Both the position numbers and the translations under genes were made by a program. A stretch of DNA of 64,000 nucleotides from Roseiarcus sp963822215 (GTDB lineage Bacteria > Pseudomonadota > Alphaproteobacteria > Rhizobiales > Beijerinckiaceae): the NCBI GenBank assembly GCA_963822215.1, contig CAWGGX010000001.1:1-64000 (forward strand), in the 5' to 3' direction. Below, in pieces: positions 16,404-25,382 of the stretch. The notes under the pieces are model-generated. The model was not told where the DNA came from, did not search any database, and worked only from the letters and a program-made list of their open reading frames with translations. Each line of letters begins with the position of its first letter. Position 1 is the stretch's first letter.

Positions 16404-17610
16404 CAGGGCAATCGCATTTCACATTGCGAGAAGGCTTCGCAGGAAAGCGTCGGAACGGTCGGCTTTTTTCAGTTTGCGGCGGATGGGCAGTTTGGAAGGT
16501 TCGGCGTTAAGCCTGTTGATCGCTATGTGTTTGAGAATGGCGAGGTTTTGTGGACCGTTGTCACAGCGGTTGCGGGCGCGGTCCTCGTTCATGTCGACGT
16601 CGAGCACCCAGTGGAGGCGGTTTTCGACGCCCCAGTGGTCGCGGGCGCACTGGTTCAGGCGCTCGGGCGCGATGGGTTCGGAGAGAAGGTAGTAGGCGGT
16701 CTCGGTCTTCGGCGGGCCGGTGTTCGCGCCCTTGAATTCGCGCGTGCGGCGAACGGCGCCGATGGCTTTCAGGCCGGGCCAGCAATGGATGTCCTGTAGC
16801 CAACCGACATCGTGGCAAACGACGGCGCTTCGGGTCTCGATGCGGCCATGATCGGCGTCGACCGTCGGCTGACATGCGAGCACGCGCGCCTCCGGGTCGG
16901 CGAAGTAACGCGCAACATCGTCGAACAGCGTCGGTTGGTTGCCTTTCAGAGACAGAACGTACTGGCCGCCCTGGGCGACGATCTGCTGCGCGATCTCTCT
17001 CTGGCAACTCATCGCATCGGCGGTCACCGTGCGTCCCTCGAGGTTGAGAAGCCGCAGAAGCTGCGGAACCGCCGTGATCTCGTTCGACTTTTCGTCCGTG
17101 GCGATCTGCGCCAGAACCAGCCGCTCCTCGCACGACCACGCACTGACCATGTGCAGGGCCGACTTTTCGCTCGCCGTGTCAAAGGAGCGGCGCAGCGTCT
17201 TGCCGTCGATCGCAACCACGCCGGCCGTCTGTTGCGAAAATGCCCGCATGAACTCGGAAAAACATGCGCCAAACGCAACCGGATCGAGCAGCCGGAACAG
17301 ACGGCTGAACGTGTCGTGTGACGGCAGCCCGTTTTTCAGATCCAAGAAGTCCCGCAAAAAAGGCTCCTTGTCCTCCGCGAACTCCGCCATCTCCGTGCAG
17401 GTTGTGCCTCCGCAAAGGCACGAGCATAGCGCGATCGCCAACACCTCACACAGGTCGTGCCGACGAGCATTCCCCGTGCGCGGATCCTTGAGCTGCAAAA
17501 ATACCCCTGAAAACCCCTCCATCCCTCCGGCCTCCATTCCGAATCGAGGCCCTCCCAAGAATCCTTCTCATCCCGCCTTGCAAGCGATTTTTCCAAATGC
17601 GATTCCCCTG
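16404..17610. mobile_element. ISAs1-family insertion sequence, complete
   Basis: 1207 bp bounded by 16-bp terminal inverted repeats: CAGGGCAATCGCATTT at 16404-16419 and AAATGCGATTCCCCTG at 17595-17610, with one mismatch. It is flanked by perfect 10-bp direct repeats GGCGCCGGGC (16394-16403 and 17611-17620), the expected target duplication. One intact transposase fills the element. The structure suggests recent insertion between DUF2478 and ychF. Confidence 0.93.
16419..17522 (-). CDS. ISAs1-family transposase
   Basis: A 367-residue DDE transposase. Family hallmarks are DPRTGNARRHDLCEVLAIALC, PSHDTFSRLFRLLDP, the first catalytic Asp in VVAIDGKTLRRSFD, YVLSLKGNQPTLFDDV, and HWGVENRLHWVLDVDMNEDRAR carrying the catalytic Glu and Asp region. 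The start at 17522 (MEGFSGVF) has GGAGG 8 nt upstream and matches the usual family N-terminus; an in-frame ATG at 17558 is possible. Frame intact, so the element could be active. Confidence 0.94.
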   Translation of the reverse strand: MEGFSGVFLQLKDPRTGNARRHDLCEVLAIALCSCLCGGTTCTEMAEFAEDKEPFLRDFLDLKNGLPSHDTFSRLFRLLDPVAFGACFSEFMRAFSQQTAGVVAIDGKTLRRSFDTASEKSALHMVSAWSCEERLVLAQIATDEKSNEITAVPQLLRLLNLEGRTVTADAMSCQREIAQQIVAQGGQYVLSLKGNQPTLFDDVARYFADPEARVLACQPTVDADHGRIETRSAVVCHDVGWLQDIHCWPGLKAIGAVRRTREFKGANTGPPKTETAYYLLSEPIAPERLNQCARDHWGVENRLHWVLDVDMNEDRARNRCDNGPQNLAILKHIAINRLNAEPSKLPIRRKLKKADRSDAFLRSLLAM

Positions 17611-17692
17611 GGCGCCGGGCGCCCTTGCCTTTTCCGCCGCGCCCGCGCATGAGGGCGCCCGACGTTTTCGGCTTCAAGCGGTCCTTTCCCTC

Positions 17693-18791
17693 ATGGGCTT
17701 CAAATGCGGCATTGTCGGCTTGCCCAATGTCGGCAAATCGACGCTCTTCAATGCGCTGACGCAGACCGCGGCGGCGCAGGCGGCCAACTATCCGTTCTGC
17801 ACCATCGAGCCCAATGTCGGCGAGGTCGCGGTGCCTGACCCTCGCCTCGACGTCCTGGCCGAGATTGCCGGCTCGAAGGAAATCATCCCGACGAGGCTCA
17901 CCTTCGTCGACATCGCCGGACTGGTGCGAGGCGCCTCCCAGGGCGAAGGGCTTGGCAACCAGTTTCTCGCCAACATCCGGGAGTGCGACGCGATCGCCCA
18001 TGTGGTGCGTTGTTTCGAGGACGGCGACGTGAACTCATGTCGAAGGGCGCATCGACCCGCTGTCGGACATCGCCACGATCGAAACCGAATTGATGCTGGC
18101 CGACCTCGAGAGCCTCGAGCGGCGCATCGGCGCGATGGAGAAGAAGGCCAAGGGCGGGGACAAGGAGGCGAAGGAGATTCTGACCCTCGCCCAGCGCAGC
18201 CTCGCCGAGTTGCGCGAGGGCCGGGCCGCACGCGCCGCCGGCGTCAGCCGGGAGGAGCATGATCTGTTCCAGTCGCTTGGCCTCCTGTCGTCGAAGCCGG
18301 TGCTCTACGTCTGCAACGTCGAGGAGGCCTCGGCCGAAGGCGGCAACGCGTTTTCCGAGGTGGTGAAGGGGCAGGCGGCGAAAGAGGGGGCGGTCGCGGT
18401 GGTCGTATCGGCCAAGATCGAGAGCGAAATCGCCATCCTGCCGCAGGCCGAGCAAACCGAGTATCTCGAGGCGGTGGGCTTGAGCGAGCCCGGGCTCAAC
18501 CGGGTCATTCGCGCCGGATATGACCTCTTGCATCTCGTGACCTTCTTCACCGTCGGGCCGAAGGAAGCGCGCGCGTGGACGATTGAGCGGGGCGTGAAGG
18601 CGCCCCAGGCGGCGGGCGTCATCCACACTGACTTCGAAAAAGGCTTCATCCGCGCCGAGACCATCGCCTATGACGATTACGTCGCCTGCCGCGGCGAGGC
18701 CGGCGCGCGCGAGGCCGGCAAGTTCCGGCTGGAAGGCAAGGATTATGTGGTCGCCGACGGCGACGTCTTGCATTTCCGCTTCGCGACCTGA
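17693..18791 (+). CDS. ychF: YchF/OLA1 redox-regulated ATPase, frameshifted as assembled
   Basis: The N-terminal P-loop domain (MGFKCGIVGLPNVGKSTLFNAL, DIAGLVRGASQGEGLGN) runs in one frame to about 18030, then continues in another frame from IDPLSDIATIETELMLADLES to the TGS-like C-terminus ending DVLHFRFAT. Removing one A from GAACTC at 18031-18036 restores V-T-H-V-E-G-R-I and one 365-residue protein of exactly normal length. YchF is an ATP-preferring Obg-family translation factor that binds ribosomes. Because the gene is highly conserved and otherwise intact, an assembly error is likelier than real loss. No operon partner. Confidence 0.9.
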
Positions 18792-19002
18792 CGGCGAAGC
18801 CGGCGCCGATGACCTTCCGGCTCTCGTCGCGCCGGCCGCAATCCTCCGGTCGGTAGCGCCCGCGTTGGCGCAACTAGGATTCCTGTGGGCGTACGAGTAA
18901 AAAGGATACCCCCGCCGGGCGAGCGATCCGGCGGGAGCGCCACGACCGGGCGCGGCGCCAGTCGGCGCGCAAAGGGATACGCTCTGTTCGAGGGGAAATC
19001 CA

Positions 19003-19839
19003 ATGGCCGTCGATCTCGTCAGTCTGATCTCGCAAGTCCTTACGCCTCAGCTCGTCGGCAGCCTCGCGCGCACCGTCGGCGTCAACGAAGCGATCGCGCA
19101 AAAGCTGGTCGCCGCCGCCATCCCCGCCATCCTTGGCGCGTTCGCCACGACCGCCGCGGCGCCTGGAGGCGCCCAGAAGATCGTCGATGCGGTCTCGAAC
19201 TCCGACCCTGATCTCCTCTCCAAGCTCTCGGGGGCGATCGGCGGAGGCAACCTCCGTCAGCTTTCCGAGGGCGCGAACTGGCTCAACGGCCTTCTCGGCG
19301 GCTCCGGCGTCGCGAGCATCGCCGGCGCGCTCAGCCAGTTCTCCGGCGGCGCCCCGCTGCCCGCAGCTCAGGCCGCGATTGGCGCGGTCGCTCAGGCGGC
19401 GATCGGGACGATCGGTCAGCAGGATCCGTCTAGCTGGTCCGATCCCTCCTCGATCGCCGCCCTGTTCGGGAGTCAGAAGGACGCGATCGCCGCCGCGCTT
19501 CCTCCCGACGTGTCGAAGGCTCTCTCGACGACAGGCTTGCTCGCCGGCCTCGGCGGCCTCGGTACAGCAGCGATGCGGACGGCGAGCGCCACCGTGTCCC
19601 CCGCCGCCAGCGCTCCGACGACTGCGGTCCCGCCGCCCAGCGCGGCGCCGCGCCCTCCGCCGGCCGCACGCACGAGCGGATTTCCGATGTGGGCGATCAT
19701 CGTGCTCATCGTGATCGTGCTGGCAGCCGTGTGGTGGTTCATGACCCAAAACCAGAAGACCGAACCGGCCAAGCAGGGGCTGCTGCCGCCCGCGATCGAA
19801 TACGCGGTCCAGACGACGACGCCCGGACCGCAGGGCTGA
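19003..19839 (+). CDS. DUF937-type protein with C-terminal membrane anchor
   Basis: 278 residues. The N-terminal 185 residues form an Ala/Gly/Leu-rich helical DUF937 (YidB-like) domain, with QVLTPQLVGSLARTVGVNEAIAQKLVAAAIPAILG. A Pro/Ala/Ser-rich linker (about 195-230) leads to one transmembrane helix (MWAIIVLIVIVLAAVWWFM) and a short polar tail. Its function is not established. GAGGGG precedes the ATG. It lies 21 nt upstream of a lipoprotein hydrolase and may be cotranscribed with it. Confidence 0.8.
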   Translation: MAVDLVSLISQVLTPQLVGSLARTVGVNEAIAQKLVAAAIPAILGAFATTAAAPGGAQKIVDAVSNSDPDLLSKLSGAIGGGNLRQLSEGANWLNGLLGGSGVASIAGALSQFSGGAPLPAAQAAIGAVAQAAIGTIGQQDPSSWSDPSSIAALFGSQKDAIAAALPPDVSKALSTTGLLAGLGGLGTAAMRTASATVSPAASAPTTAVPPPSAAPRPPPAARTSGFPMWAIIVLIVIVLAAVWWFMTQNQKTEPAKQGLLPPAIEYAVQTTTPGPQG

Positions 19840-19860
19840 AGGGGACGGGGGGCGCTGAGC

Positions 19861-21129
19861 TTGTCAAAGACGACCTTCGGGGCAGATCGCGCGGGCGCCA
19901 ACAGCGCGCGGGCGCGGCAATCCCGCGCCGCCACCGCGATCCTCCTGGCGCTGGCGACAATCGTCGCCGGCTGTTCGAGCCGTCCCTACGGCGACCTCAT
20001 TGTCGGGAGCACCGCCCCGGGCGCGAGCACGGTCAATCTTCTCGTGGCGACCACGCGCGCGCCCGTGCTCGACCCGCCGGGGGTGATGTTTGGCGGCAGC
20101 CGCGGGCGGGGCCTCGATTTCGCCGACATCGCCGTCTCGATCCCGCCCGCGGGCGGGCATAAGCCCGGCGACGTCGAATGGCCGGGCCGCGCTCCCGGCG
20201 ACCCGGAGCGCGATTTCGTGACCCTGCGCGCCGAGCGCATGGACCTCGCCCAGGCGAAGGCCACGTTCAACGCGCGCGTCGCGCGCACGCCCGGACACAG
20301 GGTCCTGATCTTCGTCCACGGCTACAACACGCGGTTCGAGGAGGCGGTCTACCGCTTCGCCCAAATCGTCCACGACTCGGGCGTGGACGTCGCGCCCGTG
20401 CTGTTCACCTGGCCATCGGGCGGCAATCTGGAGGACTATGTCTATGACCGCGACAGCGCCATGTATTCGCGCGACGCGTTCGAAACGGTCCTGGCGGCGC
20501 TCGTCGCCAATCCGAACGTGGGGTCGATCTCGATCCTCGCCCATTCCATGGGGAACTACCTGACGGTCGAGACGCTGCGCCAGATGTCGATCCGCGACCA
20601 CGGCCTGCCGCCAAAGATCCGGGACGTCATGCTGGCCTCGCCCGACATCGACGTCGACGTCTTCCGCCGCCAGATCGCCGAGATCGACACACAGCCGCGA
20701 TCAACCCAGTTCACTCTATTCGTCTCGCGGGACGACAAGGCGCTGAGCATCTCGAGCTTCCTGGCCCGCGACTCGACTAGGCTCGGGGCGCTCGACCCGA
20801 CCAAGCAACCTTACGAGTCGATGCTGGAGCAGGCGCGGGTGAACGTCATCGACCTGACCAGCGTGCAGTCCAACGACGCTGCGAACCACAGCAAGTTCGC
20901 CACCGGCGAAGTGGTGGCGGCGATCGGCGACCGGCTGGCGGGAGGCCAGGCGCTGTCGGACGCCAAGCCCGGTCTCGTCGAATCGCTCGGGACCTTCACC
21001 AAGGGCGCGGTCAACGTCGCGACGGACGTCACGGTCGGCGCGGTCACAGCCCCGGTCCGGCTCACCGACCCGACCGAGCACGAAAAGTCGGTCGACACGG
21101 CGGCGGGGGCCGTCACGCTTGAAAAGTGA
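19861..21129 (+). CDS. Lipoprotein alpha/beta hydrolase (DUF900-type esterase)
   Basis: 422 residues. A lipoprotein signal (RAATAILLALATIVAGC, lipobox VAGC) puts it in the envelope. The hydrolase core has the oxyanion segment RVLIFVHGYNTRFEEAVYR and a nucleophile elbow ILAHSMGNYLTVE (Ser in G/A-H-S-M-G). The catalytic Asp/His lie later, with a candidate His in NDAANHSKF. This matches the DUF900 family of predicted lipases and esterases; the substrate is unknown. The start is a TTG at 19861 behind a GGGG-rich site; no ATG lies before the signal peptide. The Ala/Val/Thr-rich C-terminal 60 residues are low-complexity. Confidence 0.85.
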   Translation: MSKTTFGADRAGANSARARQSRAATAILLALATIVAGCSSRPYGDLIVGSTAPGASTVNLLVATTRAPVLDPPGVMFGGSRGRGLDFADIAVSIPPAGGHKPGDVEWPGRAPGDPERDFVTLRAERMDLAQAKATFNARVARTPGHRVLIFVHGYNTRFEEAVYRFAQIVHDSGVDVAPVLFTWPSGGNLEDYVYDRDSAMYSRDAFETVLAALVANPNVGSISILAHSMGNYLTVETLRQMSIRDHGLPPKIRDVMLASPDIDVDVFRRQIAEIDTQPRSTQFTLFVSRDDKALSISSFLARDSTRLGALDPTKQPYESMLEQARVNVIDLTSVQSNDAANHSKFATGEVVAAIGDRLAGGQALSDAKPGLVESLGTFTKGAVNVATDVTVGAVTAPVRLTDPTEHEKSVDTAAGAVTLEK

Positions 21130-21581
21130 CGCGGCGCCGGCCTCAAGACAGGGGAATCGACTGCGACCCCGGTGAGCGCCCGCCAGAATGTTTTCGCCGA
21201 CCCGATTTCAAGGGCTTAGGCGCCAAAATGTGCAACTTTCACGCTTCAGCTCAGGCCGCCCGCAAGCGCAAATCATGCGCCCCATGTCGAATGGGCGCGG
21301 GAGAATTCTCCAGCTAAAAACTATACTTCCTATTTCTGATATTATCGATATATTATCCATAGGTTCTGTGGGTCGGAATGACCGAGAGCCCGGTCCTCAC
21401 GCCGTCGGCGACGTTATGGCGGGATTGGCGGTTGGCGCCCACGGCCAAGGCGAGCGGCGCCAGAAGACCAGAAGGAACCGATGCCTTTGACCTTGACGTT
21501 TCGTCTCAAGTCCCTGATGAACTCTTGTCCGCAACTCGTGGACCAATCCCCAACAATCCATCTCGACGACATGAGGCCCTC
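21130..21581. other. Intergenic region with AT-rich promoter-like zone
   Basis: 452 bases without a supportable gene. About 21310-21362 is strongly AT-rich (AAAAACTATACTTCC, ATATTATCGATATATTATCC) in a GC-rich genome, and is probably a promoter zone for the small membrane protein downstream. Longer frames through here lack a ribosome site and composition fit. Confidence 0.5.
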
Positions 21582-21815
21582 ATGGATTCATCAGGCAATC
21601 GCGCAATCGTGGCCCTTGTCGCGGCCATCATCGTCCTGGCCGGACTCGTCTATCTTTTTGGCTATGCGTTTCTGATCTCCGCGGCGGTCATCACGGCGTT
21701 CGCCGCTCTCGCTTTGATCGTCGTGCTGTCGGCAGGCGACATTCGGGACAAAGCGCCGCACCGCGCCGCCGGCCAGACGCAGGCGGAAGGCCGCGAGCAG
21801 GCCGCAACCGCCTGA
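21582..21815 (+). CDS. Small two-helix membrane protein
   Basis: 77 residues with two adjacent hydrophobic segments (AIVALVAAIIVLAGLVYLFGYAF and ISAAVITAFAALALIVVL), then a charged Gln/Ala-rich tail (RDKAPHRAAGQTQAEGREQ). The ATG at 21582 has GAGG 7 nt upstream. No family recognised and no operon partner clear; the Nramp-like gene starts 164 nt later. A longer open frame upstream is not supported. Confidence 0.55.
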   Translation: MDSSGNRAIVALVAAIIVLAGLVYLFGYAFLISAAVITAFAALALIVVLSAGDIRDKAPHRAAGQTQAEGREQAATA

Positions 21816-21979
21816 ATTCGTGATCTTTTACGGCTTCTTGCAAGTTGAAGGCGCGGCGGAAAGTCGCGCCTTCACCATTTGAAACAATTTCGATTTGCAG
21901 GCAGGAACGTTGCTTCACCGCGCGAGGTCGCACACCAAGCGGAACTCGGTTGTTCCTTCGCGCAAAAAGGCCCTTGTCG

Positions 21980-23221
21980 ATGAGCACGGACGTAATCGCC
22001 CCGACCGCTTTCAACTGGCGGCGATTTCTCGCCGTCGCCGGGCCCGGCATCGTGGTCATGCTCGCCGACACCGACGCGGGCAGCGTCATCACCGCGGCGC
22101 AGAGCGGCGCGCAATGGGGCTACAGCCTGCTGCTGTTGCAAATTGTGCTGATCCCCATCCTCTACATCGTGCAGGAACTAACCGTCCGCCTCGGCGCCGT
22201 GACCGGCAAGGGCCATGCGGCGCTGATCAAGCAGCATTTCGGCCTCGGCTGGGCGTGGTTTTCGGTCGCGACGCTGATCGTCACCTGCCTGGGCGCGCTC
22301 TTGACCGAATTCGCCGGCCTCGCCGGCATCGGCAATCTCATGGGCGTTCCTGCGCCGGTCACGTTGGCGCTGGTCGTCGTGGCGATGCTGGCGATGGCGC
22401 TGATGAACGGCTACGCCACGGTCGAGCGGATCGCGATCGGAGTCGGTGCGTTCGAACTCGTCTTTCTTCTGGTGGCGATGCTCGCCCATCCGGGACTGGC
22501 CGAGATGGCGTCGGGCGCGCTGTCGATTCCCGCGACGGACCCGAAGTACCTCCTGCTGGTCTCGGCCAACATCGGCGCCGTGATCATGCCCTGGATGGTG
22601 TTCTTCCAGCAGTCGTCGATCGTCGAGAAGGGGATCACGACCCGGGACCTCGGTTCGGCTCGGATGGACACCGCCCTCGGCGCGGTCGCGACCCAGGTCA
22701 TCATGGCTGCGGTGCTGATCGCGACGGCGGCCACCCTCGCCAAGGCCGGCGGCGATCATGCGCTCGACACGGTCGAGGAGATCGTCGGCGCGATCACGCC
22801 CTTCCTCGGCAATTTCGCTGGCAAGCTCTTGTTCTGCCTCGGCATGATCGGGGCGTCGACGGTCGCCGCGATCGTCGTGACCCTGACGGCGGCGCGCACG
22901 CTCGCCGAGGTGCTCGGCGCCAAGCACAGGCTCGAGGACGAGCCGCGCGAGGCGCCCTGGTTCTACGGCTTCTACGCCGTCGCGCTCGTCGCTTGCGCCA
23001 TTGTGGTCGGCTCGGGGGTGAACCTCGTGTCGCTCAGCGTCAGCGTCCAGGTGATGAACGCGCTTCTGCTGCCGATCGTGCTCGGCTTCCTCTACCTGCT
23101 CGCCCGCCGCCTGCCCGCGCCCTACCGTTTGCAGGGCCGGTACGCCGTCGTCTGCGGCGCGATCATCCTGGTCACGGTGGTGTTCGGCGTCTATTCCGGC
23201 GTCGCGGGCTTGTGGGGGTGA
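21980..23221 (+). CDS. Nramp-family transporter with atypical metal-site motifs
   Basis: 413 residues with about 11 transmembrane helices in the LeuT-like Nramp fold. Helix 1 reads DTDAGSVITAAQSGAQWGYSLLL, which aligns with the Nramp motif, but the DPGN metal-binding sequence becomes DAGS. In helix 6 the MPH motif becomes MPW (VIMPWMVFFQQSS). Canonical Nramps use Asp, Asn and Met at these sites for Mn2+/Fe2+; the changes point to altered selectivity, as in Nramp-related magnesium transporters (inference). The start at 21980 (MSTDVIAPT) is placed just before helix 1, with AAGG upstream. Stands alone. Confidence 0.85.
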   Translation: MSTDVIAPTAFNWRRFLAVAGPGIVVMLADTDAGSVITAAQSGAQWGYSLLLLQIVLIPILYIVQELTVRLGAVTGKGHAALIKQHFGLGWAWFSVATLIVTCLGALLTEFAGLAGIGNLMGVPAPVTLALVVVAMLAMALMNGYATVERIAIGVGAFELVFLLVAMLAHPGLAEMASGALSIPATDPKYLLLVSANIGAVIMPWMVFFQQSSIVEKGITTRDLGSARMDTALGAVATQVIMAAVLIATAATLAKAGGDHALDTVEEIVGAITPFLGNFAGKLLFCLGMIGASTVAAIVVTLTAARTLAEVLGAKHRLEDEPREAPWFYGFYAVALVACAIVVGSGVNLVSLSVSVQVMNALLLPIVLGFLYLLARRLPAPYRLQGRYAVVCGAIILVTVVFGVYSGVAGLWG

Positions 23222-23352
23222 GGGTAAGACATCCGACAGATTGACGTCGTCGGTTTAGCGACAATTCGTTCGACCGGACTCGAGACACTCCGGTTGCATA
23301 AAGCACCGCTTACGAGGCCTTTATCGGCTCCGCGTCAGTCTACGGCCTAAAA

Positions 23353-23874
23353 CTAGATTCCGCGCTTGAGCGCGTCGGCCGCCACGGCCAGCGGCAGGAC
23401 GAGCGACAGTGGCGCATCGTCCATGCGCATAGCCCCATAGCTTTCGTACCAGCGCGCGGCGCGATCGTTTTTGGCGTCGATCAATAGAGCGACGCCGCCG
23501 ACATCTTCCGCGACACGGATGCAGCGATCGGCGGCGCGGATGATGAGAGCGCCGCCGAGGCCCCGGCCTTGCATCGAGTTATCGACCGCGAGCCGGCCGA
23601 GTTGGAACACGGGCACGTCGTAGCGCGCCAGGCCTTTTTTCGCGACAGCGGGCGTGCGGCTGTATTCGAGCGAAGCGGGGCTCAGTGTGTAGAAGCCGAG
23701 AATGCGCTCCGGCGCGTTCGAAGGCGCGGCAACGAAGCATTTCGCGCCGCCGCTTTCGTGGTTTTGGCGCGCGTACTTTTGCAGATAGTGGTTGAGATCG
23801 GCGTCGCCGCAATCGAAGGCGGCTCGGTCGTGACGTTTGGCGATCGGCGCTTCGTCCCAGACGAGCGCCGTCAC
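23353..23874 (-). CDS. GNAT acetyltransferase toxin (TacT/AtaT-like)
   Basis: 173 residues of the GNAT toxin family, which acetylates the amino group of aminoacyl-tRNA and blocks translation. Visible are FDCGDADLNHYLQKYARQN, GFYTLSPASLEYS, the acetyl-CoA loop LAVDNSMQGRGLGGALI, and the C-terminal catalytic Tyr region AARWYESYGAMRM. It overlaps the antitoxin gene by 4 nt, so toxin and antitoxin are translationally coupled. The RGLGG loop and Tyr are intact, so the toxin should be active when released. Confidence 0.93.
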   Translation of the reverse strand: MTALVWDEAPIAKRHDRAAFDCGDADLNHYLQKYARQNHESGGAKCFVAAPSNAPERILGFYTLSPASLEYSRTPAVAKKGLARYDVPVFQLGRLAVDNSMQGRGLGGALIIRAADRCIRVAEDVGGVALLIDAKNDRAARWYESYGAMRMDDAPLSLVLPLAVAADALKRGI

Positions 23875-24146
23875 GGCAGCGTGAAACCGGTCTTCGCGGC
23901 GCGCAAGAGGCGGTCAGGAGCCGCCGGCGGGTTTTCCAAAAGCGCGAGGACGCGCAACGAGTCGCGCTCCGAAAGCGTGAGCCGTTCGGCCTCGGCGATA
24001 TCGGCTTCGGCCTTCGGCAGCACTGTGCCGAGAATGTAGCCGGTCAGATCGAGCCGCTTCAGCGAGGCGGCGAGGGTCAGCATCGCCTTGTCTTCAGGGC
24101 GGAGCCGCAATTCGACGCGGCCGTTGTCGGTATGGGCGCGGGGCAT
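23871..24146 (-). CDS. DUF1778 ribbon-helix-helix antitoxin (TacA-like)
   Basis: 91 residues. The N-terminal RHH DNA-binding part (RVELRLRPEDKAMLTLAASLKRLDLTGYILGTVL) is followed by a toxin-neutralising tail (SLRVLALLENPPAAPDRLLRAAK, with the conserved LENPPxP segment). It binds and blocks the adjacent GNAT toxin, and the complex represses its own promoter. A matching operator palindrome lies in the promoter 30-50 nt upstream. First gene of the pair. Confidence 0.94.
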   Translation of the reverse strand: MPRAHTDNGRVELRLRPEDKAMLTLAASLKRLDLTGYILGTVLPKAEADIAEAERLTLSERDSLRVLALLENPPAAPDRLLRAAKTGFTLP

Positions 24147-24175
24147 GGAACCTCCTCAGTTCAACGCCTCGCTAT

Positions 24176-24204
24176 AGCATACGGAATGAATCCGTACGAG
24201 ACAA
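24176..24204 (-). promoter_or_regulatory. Promoter and operator of the toxin-antitoxin operon
   Basis: Read on the minus strand: -35 TTGTCT (24204-24199) and -10 TATGCT (24181-24176) with exactly 17 bp between them. The spacer holds an inverted repeat TACGGA-N5-TCCGTA (24180-24196), which would let the RHH antitoxin block polymerase directly. The antitoxin ATG follows 30 nt from the -10 box. Confidence 0.68.
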
Positions 24205-24323
24205 ATTGACGGAAGCCACCCTCCGGCGTCCGGGAGGACGCCCGTGTATCGACCGGCTGCGACTGAGGTAAGGACGCGACGCCATTCAGGGTCACGTCTT
24301 CGGCCGCCGCGCCGGCGCCCGTG

Positions 24324-24815
24324 CTACGCCTTCTTCAGCCGCACGATCACGTCGATGGCGGCGATGCGCGTGCCTTCGGGGGCCGGAATGTCGATCGTCG
24401 GCAGCCACTCGTCGGGAATGTCGGACAGCTCTTCCGAATCCTCGCGATAGAAGTGGAAGTGCGGACCGGTCTTGGTGTCGTACCAGAGCTTGGCGTCGTA
24501 GATGGCGATCTCGCGCAACAGCCCGCAACGAGCGAATTCATTGAGCGTATTGTAGATCGTCCCGAGCGTCGGGGCGAACCGGATCGCCCGCGTCTCCTGG
24601 TAGATCATCTCGGCCGTGAAGTGCCAGTCGCCGCCGCCAAAGATCACGCGGCCGAGGTCGACCCGCTGGCGCGTCGGCCGCACGCCTGCAGCCTCGAGCT
24701 TGCGGCGGATGAAGCCGTCGATCGCCTCTCCCTGCGGATTGCGCGTCGCATACATCCCAATAGCGTCTTTCTGCCGCCTGTTCCCCGTGTCGCAAACCGC
24801 ACAGGACTGTCGCAT
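24324..24815 (-). CDS. irr: Irr, Fur-family iron response regulator
   Basis: 163 residues with the Fur fold: winged helix (GVRPTRQRVDLGRVIF, APTLGTIYNTLNEF) and the Irr-type histidine cluster GPHFHFYREDSEEL in place of the Fur metal site. Irr controls iron and haem genes in Rhizobiales and is degraded when haem is available. The canonical N-terminal haem regulatory Cys-Pro is absent; the N-terminus has C-AVC instead. The ATG at 24815 gives this start, and an internal ATG at 24755 is an alternative; neither has a strong ribosome site. Transcribed away from the GFA gene. Confidence 0.9.
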   Translation of the reverse strand: MRQSCAVCDTGNRRQKDAIGMYATRNPQGEAIDGFIRRKLEAAGVRPTRQRVDLGRVIFGGGDWHFTAEMIYQETRAIRFAPTLGTIYNTLNEFARCGLLREIAIYDAKLWYDTKTGPHFHFYREDSEELSDIPDEWLPTIDIPAPEGTRIAAIDVIVRLKKA

Positions 24816-24921
24816 GACCGTCGCTGCATAGTCCGACCCTATTCTTTGAGCAATTTCCGGGCCGTTGGCAAGAAGGAACGTTTGCGCCTAAGGTCGCGGG
24901 GTTGCGGGGAAAGGATTGGCG

Positions 24922-25335
24922 ATGGCCATTCGCGGCGGGTGTCTTTGCGGCGCAGTGCGGTTTTCCATCGAGGCCGACGCGCCGCTCGGCGTCCGTCAGT
25001 GCTGGTGCCGGGTCTGCCAGTATCTCGGCGCCGGAAGCGGAACGGTCAACGCCATCTTCCCAAAGGATGCGGTGACGATCTCGGGACCGCTGACCGATTA
25101 TGTTTGCGCGGCGGACAGCGGCTCGGTCATGCACCGTCGCTTTTGCGCCCGATGCGGCACTCCGGTCCTGAGCGAGGCGGAACCGCGGCCAAGCCAGATC
25201 ATTGTGCGCGTCGGAACCCTCGATGAACCGGATCTTGCTCGGCCCGCCGCGATCATCTGGGCGAAATCCGCGCCGAGCTGGGCCTGTCTCGACCCGGACC
25301 TGCCGCAGGGAGAGGGCCAGTTCCCGCCGCCGTGA
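24922..25335 (+). CDS. GFA/CENP-V family protein
   Basis: 137 residues with the zinc-binding pattern of the glutathione-dependent formaldehyde-activating family: GGCLCGAVRF near the start, CWCRVCQ, and FCARCGTPV later. The family binds Zn through these cysteines; few members have a proven reaction, so formaldehyde activation is not certain. AAGGA lies 6 nt before the ATG at 24922. It diverges from irr. Confidence 0.87.
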   Translation: MAIRGGCLCGAVRFSIEADAPLGVRQCWCRVCQYLGAGSGTVNAIFPKDAVTISGPLTDYVCAADSGSVMHRRFCARCGTPVLSEAEPRPSQIIVRVGTLDEPDLARPAAIIWAKSAPSWACLDPDLPQGEGQFPPP

Positions 25336-25382
25336 AAGCCTGATCGAATCCGCGAGGCGCAACGACCCAGAGGGCGACGTGA

